Assembly: GCA_964370205.1 (NCBI GenBank)
Contig: CAYJIK010000020.1
Span: forward strand, 1-31,306
Length of the DNA: 31,306 bases
From: DAMCAP01 sp964370205
GTDB lineage: Bacteria > Bacillota > Clostridia > Oscillospirales > Ruminococcaceae
Direction of reading: 5' to 3'
Below, piece after piece: positions 1-8,600 of the stretch. The notes below the pieces were generated by a model that was not told the DNA's origin, searched no databases, and saw only the letters and a program-made list of their open reading frames with translations. The position numbers and the translations under genes were made by a program. The first letter of the stretch is position 1, and each line of letters starts with the position of its first letter.

Positions 1-198
1 ACACCAATAGCCACCTACGCCGAAACAGACGTGCTCAAGAGCGGTCTCTTAAACGGCGAAAAGGTGATAGCAGGCAAAATAGCGGTACTGTCAGCTCAGG
101 TAGGCGACGGTGAGGTCATCCTCTACGGTTTCCAACCTACACTGAGAGCACAGACACACGGTACATTCAAGCTGATATTTAATATGCTTTACAAATAG
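1..198 (+). CDS. C-terminal fragment of an M14-type zinc carboxypeptidase family protein
   Basis: Frame 1 is open from the window edge to TAG at 196-198 and gives 65 residues. The tail carries a run of the kind GEVILYGFQPTLRAQTHGTF followed by KLIFNMLY. That resembles the C-terminal accessory domain found after the catalytic domain in many bacterial M14 metallopeptidases, where it reads roughly G-x-V-x-L-F-G-F-x-P-x-x-R-A-Q-T-x-x-T-F-K-L. The zinc ligands lie outside the window, so catalytic competence cannot be judged. The family call is from memory of this tail only. The last codons overlap the -35 of the next promoter. Confidence 0.55.
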   Translation, partial: TPIATYAETDVLKSGLLNGEKVIAGKIAVLSAQVGDGEVILYGFQPTLRAQTHGTFKLIFNMLYK

Positions 199-216
199 GG
201 TAAATCATGTTATAAT
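188..216 (+). promoter_or_regulatory. Sigma-A promoter for the lysine riboswitch transcript
   Basis: TTTACA at 188-193, a 17-nt spacer and a perfect TATAAT at 211-216 give a strong sigma-A promoter. It overlaps the last codons of the upstream peptidase gene. Transcription should start near 223, so the riboswitch at about 270-450 is inside the leader. A GC-rich hairpin (arms 218-226 and 241-249) lies at the presumed start site. Confidence 0.75.
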
Positions 217-269
217 CCCGTAAAGCTGACGGGTTACCGTCTGCTTTACGGATATGGCTACAATTTAAT

Positions 270-450
270 AGAGTTAATAGAGGTGCGGTTGCGAGAAGTA
301 GCAGGTGGAGAAGACATTCTGAGAAACCTGTGAAAGGCAAAACCGCCGAAATGCCGTGGCAGGTATGCCGGGTGTTGGTGCAAGTGTGGATAGTGCTTGC
401 ACTCCTACCGAGGAGTATTGTATACTGTCGGTAGAGGAGCTATTGATGTT
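270..450 (+). ncRNA. Lysine riboswitch (L box)
   Basis: The stretch carries the L-box signature elements in order: AGAGGTGC at 279-286, AGAAGTA just after it, GTGAAAGGCAAAACCGCCGAA-like sequence near 331-351, and ACTGTCGGTAGAGGAGCTATTG at the 3' end. Pairings visible: P1 TAATAG near 275 with CTATTG near 440; P2 GCGGTT with AACCGC; P4 GTGCAAG with CTTGCAC; P5 CTACCGA with TCGGTAG. It is followed directly by an intrinsic terminator, so lysine should promote termination. The usual targets of this class are lysine biosynthesis or uptake genes. Here the next gene is an amidohydrolase. Confidence 0.9.
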
Positions 451-463
451 GTTATGTGCAAAC

Positions 464-494
464 AAAAACTGCGTCAATAGACGCAGTTTTTTTT
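464..494 (+). terminator. Rho-independent terminator of the lysine riboswitch
   Basis: A perfect 12-bp stem (464-475 with 480-491) closes a 4-nt AATA loop and runs into eight Ts. It follows the riboswitch P1 stem by about 18 nt, as expected for the expression platform of an OFF switch. Confidence 0.85.
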
Positions 495-539
495 ATGGGA
501 TTTTAAATTAAAGTGTAGCTTTGTTGATGTTTCGGAGGG

Positions 540-609
540 AATGGTGGGTTGTCCACCATTTAGATAACCCCGCCGTGCGGGTTTCAACTGTCAATAGACG
601 CAGTTTTTT
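540..609 (+). repeat. Hairpins plus a partial copy of the riboswitch terminator
   Basis: Between the terminator and the amidohydrolase lie an 8-bp hairpin (540-547 with 553-560), a second hairpin with a bulge (566-573 with 577-583), and a 19-nt exact copy of the 3' half of the terminator (474-492 repeated at 591-609). The copy could pair with the terminator's 5' arm at 464-475, giving an alternative fold, or it may be debris of a duplication or a lost gene. Confidence 0.5.
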
Positions 610-647
610 GTTATTAAATAAAAATTTTATATAGAAAGAGGGCAAAC

Positions 648-2267
648 ATGGATACAATCATTTATAACGGCAACATCTATCTGGGTGACGGCAACTATGT
701 GCAGGCTGTGGCGATAAAAGGCGGTGTCGTAGCCGCAGTGGGCAAAAGTGACGACATCCTACCACTCGCAACGGACATCACACGTGTCATAGACGCAAAA
801 GGTAACGCTGTAGTCCCCGGCTTTAACGACAGCCACATGCACCTCCACGGTGTGGGGCAGAACATAAGAAGCGTCCAATTGGGCGGCGCAAAGAGTGTTG
901 ACGACATCGTGCGTATCGGCGCAGACTTCCTGAAAAAGCACAGTGTCCCCGAAGGCACTTTCATCACAGGCAGAGGTTGGAATCAGGACTATTTTGTCGG
1001 CGATAACACCATGCCCACCGCAAAGGATCTTGATAAAATCTCCACCTCCCACCCGATACTGTTTAAGCGTGCGTGCGGACATCTCGCAGTCTGCAACAGT
1101 AAAGCGATGGAGTTGTGCGGAGTAACGTCAGCGACACCACAGATAGAAGGCTCGGAGTTCTACTATTTTGAAGATGGCACACCAAACGGCATCTTCACCG
1201 AGGCGGCAATAGACCTCATTGAAGCACACGTCCCCACCCCAACAGTCGCAGAGCGTGTAGAAACGCTAAACGCCGCCATGGACTACGCACTCAGCCAAGG
1301 CATAACGTCGGTGCAGACAAACGACATAATCGACGACAACTTTGCTGATATGTATGAAGCCTACTCGCTGGTATACAAAGCCTCCAAAGCACGCCCAAGA
1401 AGCTACCACCAGTGCTGTTTCTCCACCCCTGAGCTGTACCAAAAGTTCATTGACGCAGGCTTCAGAGCAGGTGTAGGTGACGATTATAACAAAATAGGCC
1501 CACTAAAGCTGTTTGTGGATGGCTCTCTCGGCGCAAGAACAGCGCTAATGAATGCCCCTTACGCGGACGATAACAGCACGACCGGCATAGCTTGCATGAC
1601 ACAGGCACAGCTTGATGAGATGGTCAAGATGGCGGTGACGCATGACACCCATGTTGCTGTCCACGCTATCGGCGATCTCGCTATAGATATGGTGCTGGAT
1701 AGTTGCCTGAAAAACTCGGCCGAGAAGAATGGCGAGAAAAACCCACTGCGCCACGGGATAGTCCACTGCCAGATAACAGGTAGGCGTATTCTGGACAGAA
1801 TAGCAGAGCAGGACCTTCTCGTGCTTGCCCAGCCGATATTTATACATTACGACCTCCATGTCGTGGCACAGCGAGTGGGTGAACAGCTTGCTTCCACCTC
1901 CTATGCATTTGGCGAACTTCACCGCAACGGTGTACATGTCAGCTTCGGTACTGACTCGCCTGTAGAAGACCTCAAGACGATGGATAATATCCACTGCGCT
2001 GTCACACGTCGTGACCTGAGTGGCAACCCACCCGAGGGATACTGCCCCGAACAAGCGGTGTCGGTAGAAACAGCAATAGACCTCTACACAGCGGAAAGTG
2101 CCTACTGCAGCTTTGAAGAGGACATAAAGGGTAAACTGGCTGTAGGCTACTACGCCGACCTCGCCATACTTGACAGTGATATATTCTCTGCAGATGTAAA
2201 CAAAATCAGAGATATAAAAGTAACGCTTACCATGGTGGGTGGAGAGGTTGCATACACAGCGGAGTAG
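648..2267 (+). CDS. Amidohydrolase family protein (YtcJ-like, amidohydrolase 3)
   Basis: The product has 539 residues, the normal size for YtcJ-like amidohydrolases. It has the N-terminal beta-sandwich entry (VVPGFNDSHMHLHG) with the metal-binding HxH at His63 and His65, a later VHAIGDLA motif with a metal-ligand His, and FGTDSPVE with the Asp expected near the C-terminal end of the barrel. These are the metal-site elements of the family. No signal peptide is seen, so it should be cytosolic. The ATG at 648 follows an AGAGGG-type ribosome site. Family members hydrolyse amide or formamide bonds of varied substrates, and the substrate cannot be read from sequence. The upstream lysine riboswitch suggests lysine-responsive expression, so a lysine-related amide or lactam is a possible but unproven substrate. 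Confidence 0.88.
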   Translation: MDTIIYNGNIYLGDGNYVQAVAIKGGVVAAVGKSDDILPLATDITRVIDAKGNAVVPGFNDSHMHLHGVGQNIRSVQLGGAKSVDDIVRIGADFLKKHSVPEGTFITGRGWNQDYFVGDNTMPTAKDLDKISTSHPILFKRACGHLAVCNSKAMELCGVTSATPQIEGSEFYYFEDGTPNGIFTEAAIDLIEAHVPTPTVAERVETLNAAMDYALSQGITSVQTNDIIDDNFADMYEAYSLVYKASKARPRSYHQCCFSTPELYQKFIDAGFRAGVGDDYNKIGPLKLFVDGSLGARTALMNAPYADDNSTTGIACMTQAQLDEMVKMAVTHDTHVAVHAIGDLAIDMVLDSCLKNSAEKNGEKNPLRHGIVHCQITGRRILDRIAEQDLLVLAQPIFIHYDLHVVAQRVGEQLASTSYAFGELHRNGVHVSFGTDSPVEDLKTMDNIHCAVTRRDLSGNPPEGYCPEQAVSVETAIDLYTAESAYCSFEEDIKGKLAVGYYADLAILDSDIFSADVNKIRDIKVTLTMVGGEVAYTAE

Positions 2268-2294
2268 ATATTAAGACGATTTCTAAAACGTAAT

Positions 2295-2384
2295 AAATGT
2301 AGGGGCTGATGCCCTCATCAGCCCGAAACCTTGGTGAAAACCGACGTTTCGGGCTGGCGACAGCATCGACCCCTACATTTTTTT
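2295..2384. repeat. Dispersed intergenic inverted repeat, copy 1 (also bidirectional terminator)
   Basis: Imperfect arms begin AATGTAGGGG(C/T)... and meet around GCCCGAAAC...GTTTCGGGC, ending in CCCCTACATT followed by a T run at 2377-2384. It sits between convergent genes, so it can end both transcripts. Related copies lie at 9491-9573 and 11129-11222. Confidence 0.8.
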
Positions 2385-2432
2385 GCTATTTTACTTTGAT
2401 GTGAAAGACTTTTCTTTAACTAGCGAACCTCT

Positions 2433-3236
2433 CTACTTTTCTACACCGGCATAGTACGCCTTTGTTGCAGCGTCACTCTCGGTGACACGCTCTGAAAGCC
2501 CCTCCTCGTATATATCGCTGTATAGAAAATCGTTAATGTCTATGTCTGTGTCGTCGCTGTTTTTTGTACCATCAGGGTTGCGTGGCTTTTGAAGGTCTAA
2601 GTTAATGGCGAAGAAGGTCACGCCTGCGCTGTCAAACTCGTCTTTGATGGCTAGGAGTATCTCCGCCGCTTTTTTGGCTGTCACTTCATTGTCATACGTA
2701 TAAAGGGTCACACTACCGCACACACTGCCAAGCTCTTTGTAGTCGTACTGTTTATTTGGTTCTAAATCCGTTATTTCTATACCGTACTGCACACCACTGC
2801 TTGCCGTCCCACGATCCGAAGTCCTCAGTTCGACATAGGAAATATCCACCTCGTAAGCAAGTTTGCCGAAAATAGGCTCGGCGAGTGCTCTATAATCGTC
2901 GTTTATGCGTGACCATGTGTTAAAGCCGCCTGTTACATAGTGCTCGTAAGTGTCAGTTCTAAATCTACCGAGCAGGTCATAGGAGATGGAGAAGTTACCG
3001 TCCACACTCGAGGGGGAAACCGCTTGAGCGTAGTAACCGCCTGTTTTCCAGCTGTAGCTTACATTATCAATCTCGTAATCGGTGTCGCCGTAATGCTCCT
3101 CCAGATAGTTGCCGGCGTTTACCGACACCAAAAGGTAGGAGATCGGGTTGCCGAGAAAGCCGTTTGCGATATAGAGCATACCCAAAAGTAGCACTACCGC
3201 TAGGATAATCGCAGATATTTTCAGTATCTTTTTCAT
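2433..3236 (-). CDS. YfjL-like membrane-anchored extracytoplasmic protein of unknown function
   Basis: The product has 267 residues, with an N-terminal transmembrane or uncleaved signal segment (about residues 5-27, preceded by MKKILK) and a hydrophilic exported part rich in Tyr and Asp. It contains motifs such as YGDTDYEID and FGKLAYEVDISYVEL. It resembles the YfjL-like proteins often found beside ECF sigma factors, a recognition from pattern only. It starts 5 nt after the anti-sigma gene stops, so it is the third gene of the sigma operon. It could be a sensor, a target or an accessory of the anti-sigma factor. No catalytic motif is visible. Confidence 0.7.
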   Translation of the reverse strand: MKKILKISAIILAVVLLLGMLYIANGFLGNPISYLLVSVNAGNYLEEHYGDTDYEIDNVSYSWKTGGYYAQAVSPSSVDGNFSISYDLLGRFRTDTYEHYVTGGFNTWSRINDDYRALAEPIFGKLAYEVDISYVELRTSDRGTASSGVQYGIEITDLEPNKQYDYKELGSVCGSVTLYTYDNEVTAKKAAEILLAIKDEFDSAGVTFFAINLDLQKPRNPDGTKNSDDTDIDINDFLYSDIYEEGLSERVTESDAATKAYYAGVEK

Positions 3237-3241
3237 AATTA

Positions 3242-3763
3242 TTACTCCTTTCTAAACCCAAAGTGTACTAAAAGCGCTATCAGCGCTCCGACAGCCACAA
3301 ACCCTGTATAGATAAGCGCCCACCATAGCGGTGCCACAAAAGCGTTTGCAAACTGCCCCATAAACGCATAACCAATCGAGTCATACAAAAACCTAAAGTA
3401 CACGCTTATAAACACAAGCAAAATGCTGACATAGTAGTGGTTCTTCAGCACCACATAGCTCACCGCTCCGATAATCGGCATAATGAGGACATTGTAGAAC
3501 ATAAACTCCCCCGGTGCTATGCTGATACCAAACACAACCCCCAGCGCTATCAAAAGCAAAAGTATCAGCCGTAACCGTTTTTGCACCTTGCCTATAACAC
3601 GCTCCATGTCGATGTCAGCGGTAAGCTGTTCTGCCAGTAGCGCTTTGCAACTGGCGCAGTCGCTTACATGGGCGAGCACAGCTTGTTTACTGTCCTCGCT
3701 TGCTATGCCGTCGTTTACCAATGGTATAAGGTCACAGCAGATATCGCAGGTTATCTTATTCAT
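3242..3763 (-). CDS. Zinc-type membrane anti-sigma factor
   Basis: The product has 173 residues. The N-terminus has Cys residues (CDICC, residues 6-10) and the HxxxCxxC pattern of zinc-associated anti-sigma domains (His32, Cys36, Cys39). This is followed by four hydrophobic segments (about 64-84, 88-107, 109-130 and 143-168). The family holds its cognate ECF sigma factor inactive at the membrane until a signal releases it. Its start overlaps the end of the sigma factor gene by 8 nt, which indicates translational coupling and a matched pair. The signal sensed is unknown. Confidence 0.85.
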   Translation of the reverse strand: MNKITCDICCDLIPLVNDGIASEDSKQAVLAHVSDCASCKALLAEQLTADIDMERVIGKVQKRLRLILLLLIALGVVFGISIAPGEFMFYNVLIMPIIGAVSYVVLKNHYYVSILLVFISVYFRFLYDSIGYAFMGQFANAFVAPLWWALIYTGFVAVGALIALLVHFGFRKE

Positions 3764-4262
3764 ACACGAACCCCTCCTTTATCAGTATTTCTCTTATCTT
3801 TTTTCGTGCCCTAAAGTCTATTACCCTTGCGGAGCTTTCGGAAATGCCATGCTTTTTGGCGATGTCATAAAACGAGTACCCCTCCGCACGCATAAGGACA
3901 ATATCACGGGTCTGTTCCTTTTCGCTACCCAACAGCTCCGTCACTCGCTCAACAGTGAGCGTATTATCCACAGACTGCTCCACTTCGTTTTTTCCCTCGC
4001 TCACGTACATTTCAAGCAGGTGTGCTGCGGTGGTCTGTTTTTTTGTCTTGCGCAGATGTTCATACCATTTATGGCGAGCGATGGAGAACAGCCATGTTTT
4101 TATGTCGGATTTTCCTTCAAAACGAGGTAACGACACTATAGCGCTTATGAATACGTCGGACGTTATGTCCTCAGCGACGGTGGCATCTCGTGTGAGCGAT
4201 AGCAGATAGCGGTAAATATCACGGCTGAAGCTCTCGTACAGCTTTTTTATCTCTCTGTCCAT
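3756..4262 (-). CDS. ECF-type RNA polymerase sigma factor
   Basis: The product has 168 residues, the usual ECF size. It has region 2 (YESFSRDIYRYLLSLTRD, then AEDITSDVF, then TWLFSIARHKWYEHLRK) and region 4 with a helix-turn-helix (EGYSFYDIAKKHGISESSARV). There is no extra C-terminal domain. I chose ATG at 4262 because AAAGGGGG lies 8 nt upstream; an ATG 18 nt further upstream would include the ribosome site in the coding region and has no site of its own. It is the first gene of a three-gene operon with its anti-sigma factor and a YfjL-like protein. Confidence 0.92.
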   Translation of the reverse strand: MDREIKKLYESFSRDIYRYLLSLTRDATVAEDITSDVFISAIVSLPRFEGKSDIKTWLFSIARHKWYEHLRKTKKQTTAAHLLEMYVSEGKNEVEQSVDNTLTVERVTELLGSEKEQTRDIVLMRAEGYSFYDIAKKHGISESSARVIDFRARKKIREILIKEGFVYE

Positions 4263-4286
4263 CTGTCGTCCCCCTTTCATATAATT

Positions 4287-4313
4287 AGTGACTATGTAAG
4301 TGGTTTTGTTACA
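4287..4313 (-). promoter_or_regulatory. Possible autogenous ECF promoter
   Basis: Reading the minus strand, TGTAACA (4313-4307) is followed about 15 nt later by GTCAC (4292-4288). This resembles ECF promoters with a TGWAAC -35 and a CGTC-type -10. It lies just upstream of the sigma factor gene, where self-activation would be expected. Short motifs like this occur by chance, so the call is tentative. Confidence 0.4.
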
Positions 4314-4436
4314 GGATTTTTATTACTTCGTCAATTTTTTTTGCTAAAGCAAGTTTAACACAGTGTGAGCGGTACCACAAGTTAAGTTGTCTGTAAATAT
4401 TGGTAATAACGCCAATAGACATATATACAAAAACAC

Positions 4437-4465
4437 TTGCAATTCCTCCGCTTTTTCGCTAAAAT
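4437..4465 (+). promoter_or_regulatory. Sigma-A promoter for carAB
   Basis: TTGCAA at 4437-4442, a 17-nt spacer and TAAAAT at 4460-4465. The implied leader is about 115 nt. I see no clear PyrR-type attenuator or terminator in it, only a weak imperfect hairpin near 4491-4521. Confidence 0.65.
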
Positions 4466-4586
4466 AGGAAGGATAGAATGTAAAAGGCAAAAGTCTGTAC
4501 TTTAGGTAAAACGGACAGGCTGATGTTTAACTTGTATACGAAAATAGTGTGGTATGACAGGATAAAGCGGAAAGGTGAGTGGCAAA

Positions 4587-5669
4587 ATGAAAGCAACGTT
4601 GATTTTGGAAAACGGCAGTGTGTTTTCCGGCAAAAGTATCGGCAGTACAAGCGAGCGTGTCTGTGAGATGGTGTTTAACACGTCTATGACAGGGTATCAA
4701 GAGATACTGACAGACCCCTCTTACGCAGGACAGGGCATAGTTATGTCCTATCCCCTCATGGGTAACTACGGTGTAAACAGCGAGGACAACGAGGCGACAA
4801 GACCATGGGCGGAGGCACTGATAGTGCGCCATCTGTCTGAGAGGGGAAGCAACTTCCGCTGTGAGGGAACACTTGACGATTACCTCAAACAACACGACAT
4901 CACCGGCATCGAGGGTGTGGACACAAGGGCGCTCACCAAAATTTTACGAGGTGAGGGCTGTATGAACGGTATGATAACCTGCGCCGAGCAGTATAACATC
5001 ACCGAAGTTCTGGAGAAGATAAAAGCATACCGTGTTGAGGGAACAGTTGAGAAGACCACACGCAAAGAGCAGGAAATTTGCCCTGCTTACGGCGAAGCAA
5101 AGTTTAAAGTCGCTATGTACGACTACGGTGTAAAGCAGAACATGGTGGAATGTCTGCGCCGTCGTGGGTGTGACGTTACTGTTTTTCCAGCATCCACCCC
5201 TGCGGAGGTAGTTCTTGAAGGTGGATTTGACGGTGTTATGCTATCAAACGGCCCCGGAGACCCTGCCGACAACGTGGACATTATAAAAGAGGTGAAAGCG
5301 CTTTACGACAGCGACATCCCGATTTTCGCTGTCTGCTTGGGTCACCAACTGTTAGCACTTGCGACAGGAGCTAAAACAGCCAGACTGGATTACGGCCACC
5401 GTGGTGGTAATCACCCTGTGAAGGACTTCTCCCTAAATCGTGTGTTTATAACAAGCCAAAACCACGGCTACATGGTGACAAAGGAGAGTGTCAACCCCGA
5501 AATCGCCGAGATAAGCCATATTAACGTAAACGACCAGACAGTCGAAGGACTACATTATAAGCGCCCAAATTGCTTTACAGTGCAGTTTCACCCCGAAGCA
5601 AGTCCGGGGCCTAAGGATACTGAATACCTGTTTGATAAGTTTATTGCAAGCATGGGAGGTAAGAAGTAA
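4587..5669 (+). CDS. carA: Carbamoyl-phosphate synthase small (glutaminase) subunit
   Basis: The product has 360 residues, the standard size. The N-terminal CPSase small domain begins MKATLILENGSVFSGKS and contains FNTSMTGYQEILTDPSYAGQ. The C-terminal class I glutamine amidotransferase domain has GVMLSNGPGDP, the nucleophile in FAVCLGHQ (Cys250) and VQFHPEASPGP with His335 and Glu337. It hydrolyses glutamine and channels ammonia to CarB to make carbamoyl phosphate for pyrimidines and arginine. The ATG at 4587 is preferred over a GTG at 4575 because AAGGTGA at 4573-4579 is a well-placed ribosome site and the protein then starts like its homologues. It overlaps carB by 1 nt. Confidence 0.97.
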   Translation: MKATLILENGSVFSGKSIGSTSERVCEMVFNTSMTGYQEILTDPSYAGQGIVMSYPLMGNYGVNSEDNEATRPWAEALIVRHLSERGSNFRCEGTLDDYLKQHDITGIEGVDTRALTKILRGEGCMNGMITCAEQYNITEVLEKIKAYRVEGTVEKTTRKEQEICPAYGEAKFKVAMYDYGVKQNMVECLRRRGCDVTVFPASTPAEVVLEGGFDGVMLSNGPGDPADNVDIIKEVKALYDSDIPIFAVCLGHQLLALATGAKTARLDYGHRGGNHPVKDFSLNRVFITSQNHGYMVTKESVNPEIAEISHINVNDQTVEGLHYKRPNCFTVQFHPEASPGPKDTEYLFDKFIASMGGKK

Positions 5670-8600
5670 TGCCAAAGAATTCTGATATAAAAAAGGTATT
5701 GGTGCTTGGCTCGGGGCCGATTGTTATCGGACAAGCCGCCGAATTTGACTATGCGGGTACACAGGCGTGTCGTGCGCTCACAGAGGAGGGTGTGGAGGTT
5801 GTACTGGTTAACTCTAACCCTGCTACCATCATGACCGACAAGGATATCGCCGACCATGTATATATCGAGCCGTTAAATGTACACTCTGTGACGCAGATTA
5901 TCGAGAAGGAGCGCCCTGACTCTGTTCTACCGACGCTGGGCGGTCAGACAGGTCTAAACCTTGCTATGGCGCTCTATGAAAACGGCACACTTGCAAAGTA
6001 CGGTGTCAAACTGCTCGGCACAACCCCTGAGTCCATTCACAAAGCGGAGGACAGACAAGGTTTTAAAGACACAATGGAAGCGCTTAATCAGCCCTGCGTT
6101 ATTTCACGAGTGGTTGAAAGTGTTGAGGGTGCGCTTGAATTTGCAAACGAAATCGGCTACCCTGTTATTGTTCGCCCTGCGTATACATTGGGTGGCTCGG
6201 GTGGCGGTATTGCTTACGACGAACAGATGCTTGAGGAGATCTCGGGGAGAGGCATAAGTATGTCCCGAGTGAGTCAGGTACTTATTGAGCGTAGCATTGC
6301 AGGGTGGAAAGAGATAGAGTTTGAGGTTATGCGTGACAGCGCAGGTAACGTCATATCTGTCTGCTCCATGGAGAACATCGACCCTGTAGGGGTTCACACA
6401 GGTGACTCCATCGTTGTCGCCCCCACCCAGACACTTGCAAACCGTGAGTTCCAGATGCTTCGTACCGCTGCACTCGACATCATCTCCGCCCTGGAGATAG
6501 AAGGCGGCTGTAACGTTCAGTTTGCACTTGATCCACACAGCTATGAGTACGCCGTTATCGAGGTGAACCCACGAGTTTCACGCTCGTCAGCCCTTGCTTC
6601 AAAGGCAACCGGCTACCCGATAGCGAAAGTTGCAGCGAAGATAGCTCTTGGTTACACTCTGGACGAAATTCCGAACACAGTTACAGGCAAGACCACCGCT
6701 TGTTTTGAGCCGACACTTGACTACTGCGTGCTTAAAATACCACGTCTACCGTTTGATAAGTTCACCACCGCCAGCCGTACGCTCGGCACACAGATGAAGG
6801 CGACAGGTGAGGTTATGGCGATAGCGAGCTCCTTTGAGGGTGCGCTTATGAAGGCTATCCGCTCACTGGAACTGAATGTACGTGCGCTAAAGCTGGAGAA
6901 ACTCGAGGAACTGTATACAGACGAGATTGAGGATCTACTGTTCCAAGTCACAGACGAGCGTCTGTTCGTGGTAGCGGAAGCACTGCGTAGAGGATATTCA
7001 CCGAAGAAGATAAACCACATCACAAAGATGGACATATGGTTCCTAGATAGATTTAAGAAGATTATCGACATGGAAACCGAGCTCTCCAAGAGCGCTACAC
7101 CCTCAGCGGACACCATGCGCCGTGCTAAAGAGATGTGCTTTGCGGACAGCTATATAGGCAATCTCTGCTCAATGAGCCGAACCGATGTAAAGGAACTGCG
7201 TGAAAAGTACGGCATAACACCTGCGTTTAAGATGGTGGACACCTGTGCGGCAGAGTTTGACGCATCAACCCCCTATTACTACTCCTGTTTTGACAGCGAA
7301 AATGAAGCTGTCGACACGGGGAGTGGCAAAAAGAAGGTGCTTGTACTCGGTTCAGGGCCTATACGCATAGGGCAGGGCATCGAGTTTGACTACTGTTCCG
7401 TTCACTCTGTGTGGGCGCTTAAACGTCAGGGGCTTGAGACCATTATCGTCAACAACAACCCTGAAACGGTGTCCACCGACTTTGATATAGCGGATAAGCT
7501 CTACTTTGAGCCACTGACCGCTGAAGATGTCCAGAGCATAGTGGAACTGGAAAAACCGTGGGGCGCTGTCGTTCAGTTTGGCGGACAGACCGCAATAAAG
7601 CTTGCTAAAGCACTGACCGAAATGGGTGTACCGATACTGGGCACGTCGTCGGATGGCGTAGACGCAGCGGAGGACAGAGAACGCTTTGACCAAGTACTGC
7701 GTAACTGCCGTATCCCCAGGGCAGAGGGCAAGACAGTATTCACCACTGAAGAAGCGCTAAAGGTCGCAAACGAAGTGGGCTACCCTGTACTCGTCCGTCC
7801 CTCCTACGTACTCGGTGGACAGGGCATGGAAATCGCATACAACGACCGCAACATTGTGGATTTTATGAAGATTATCAACATGACCGAGCAGGAACACCCC
7901 ATACTGGTGGACAAGTATCTGATGGGGCGTGAAGTGGAAGTGGACGGCGTGTTTGACGGCGAAGACGTGCTGATCCCAGGCATAATGGAACACGTTGAGC
8001 GTGCAGGTATACACTCGGGCGACTCCATCTCGGTGTACCCCACAGTGTCGGTTGAGGAGAAGCATAAGGAAACCATTCTGAACTACACACGTGAACTTGC
8101 AAGGGAACTTGGCGTTATCGGGCTAATAAATATACAGTTTATCCTGTATAACGATGAAGTATACGTCATAGAGGTAAACCCACGCTCGTCACGTACAATA
8201 CCGTATATCTCTAAGGTCACAGGTGTGCCGATAATCGACCTTGCAACAAGAGTTATGCTAGGCGAGAAGCTGAAGGACATGGAGTACGGCGTGGACATCT
8301 ACAAGGAGTCCAAGTTCTACGCTGTAAAAATGCCTGTATTCTCCTTTGAGAAGCTGACAGACGTTGACACAGGCCTCGGCCCCGAAATGAAGTCTACAGG
8401 CGAAGTGCTGGGTATAGCGGAAACCTATCCGCAGGCACTGCTGAAGGCACTTAAAGGCGCAAACCTGAAGGTTCCGAAAAAGGGCGGACGCATTATCATC
8501 ACCGTAAAGGACGAGGACAAGGACGAGATAATAGAGATTGCACGTGGCTTTGTAGAACGTGGCATAGAGCTGTACGCAACATCTGGCACCTGTGAAGCAC

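Noticed and set aside
218..249. Terminator for the M14 peptidase gene
   Set aside because: The stem is strong but no T run follows, and the -10 of the next promoter lies directly against it.
1545..2054. Long minus-strand frame inside the amidohydrolase
   Set aside because: Antisense shadow of a well-supported gene, without ribosome site or family motifs.
4523..4586. A leader-peptide ORF upstream of carA
   Set aside because: The frame runs out of phase far into carA with no ribosome site and no run of regulatory codons.
4466..4586. PyrR-type attenuator before carAB
   Set aside because: No terminator with T tract and no recognisable PyrR binding loop were found in the leader.
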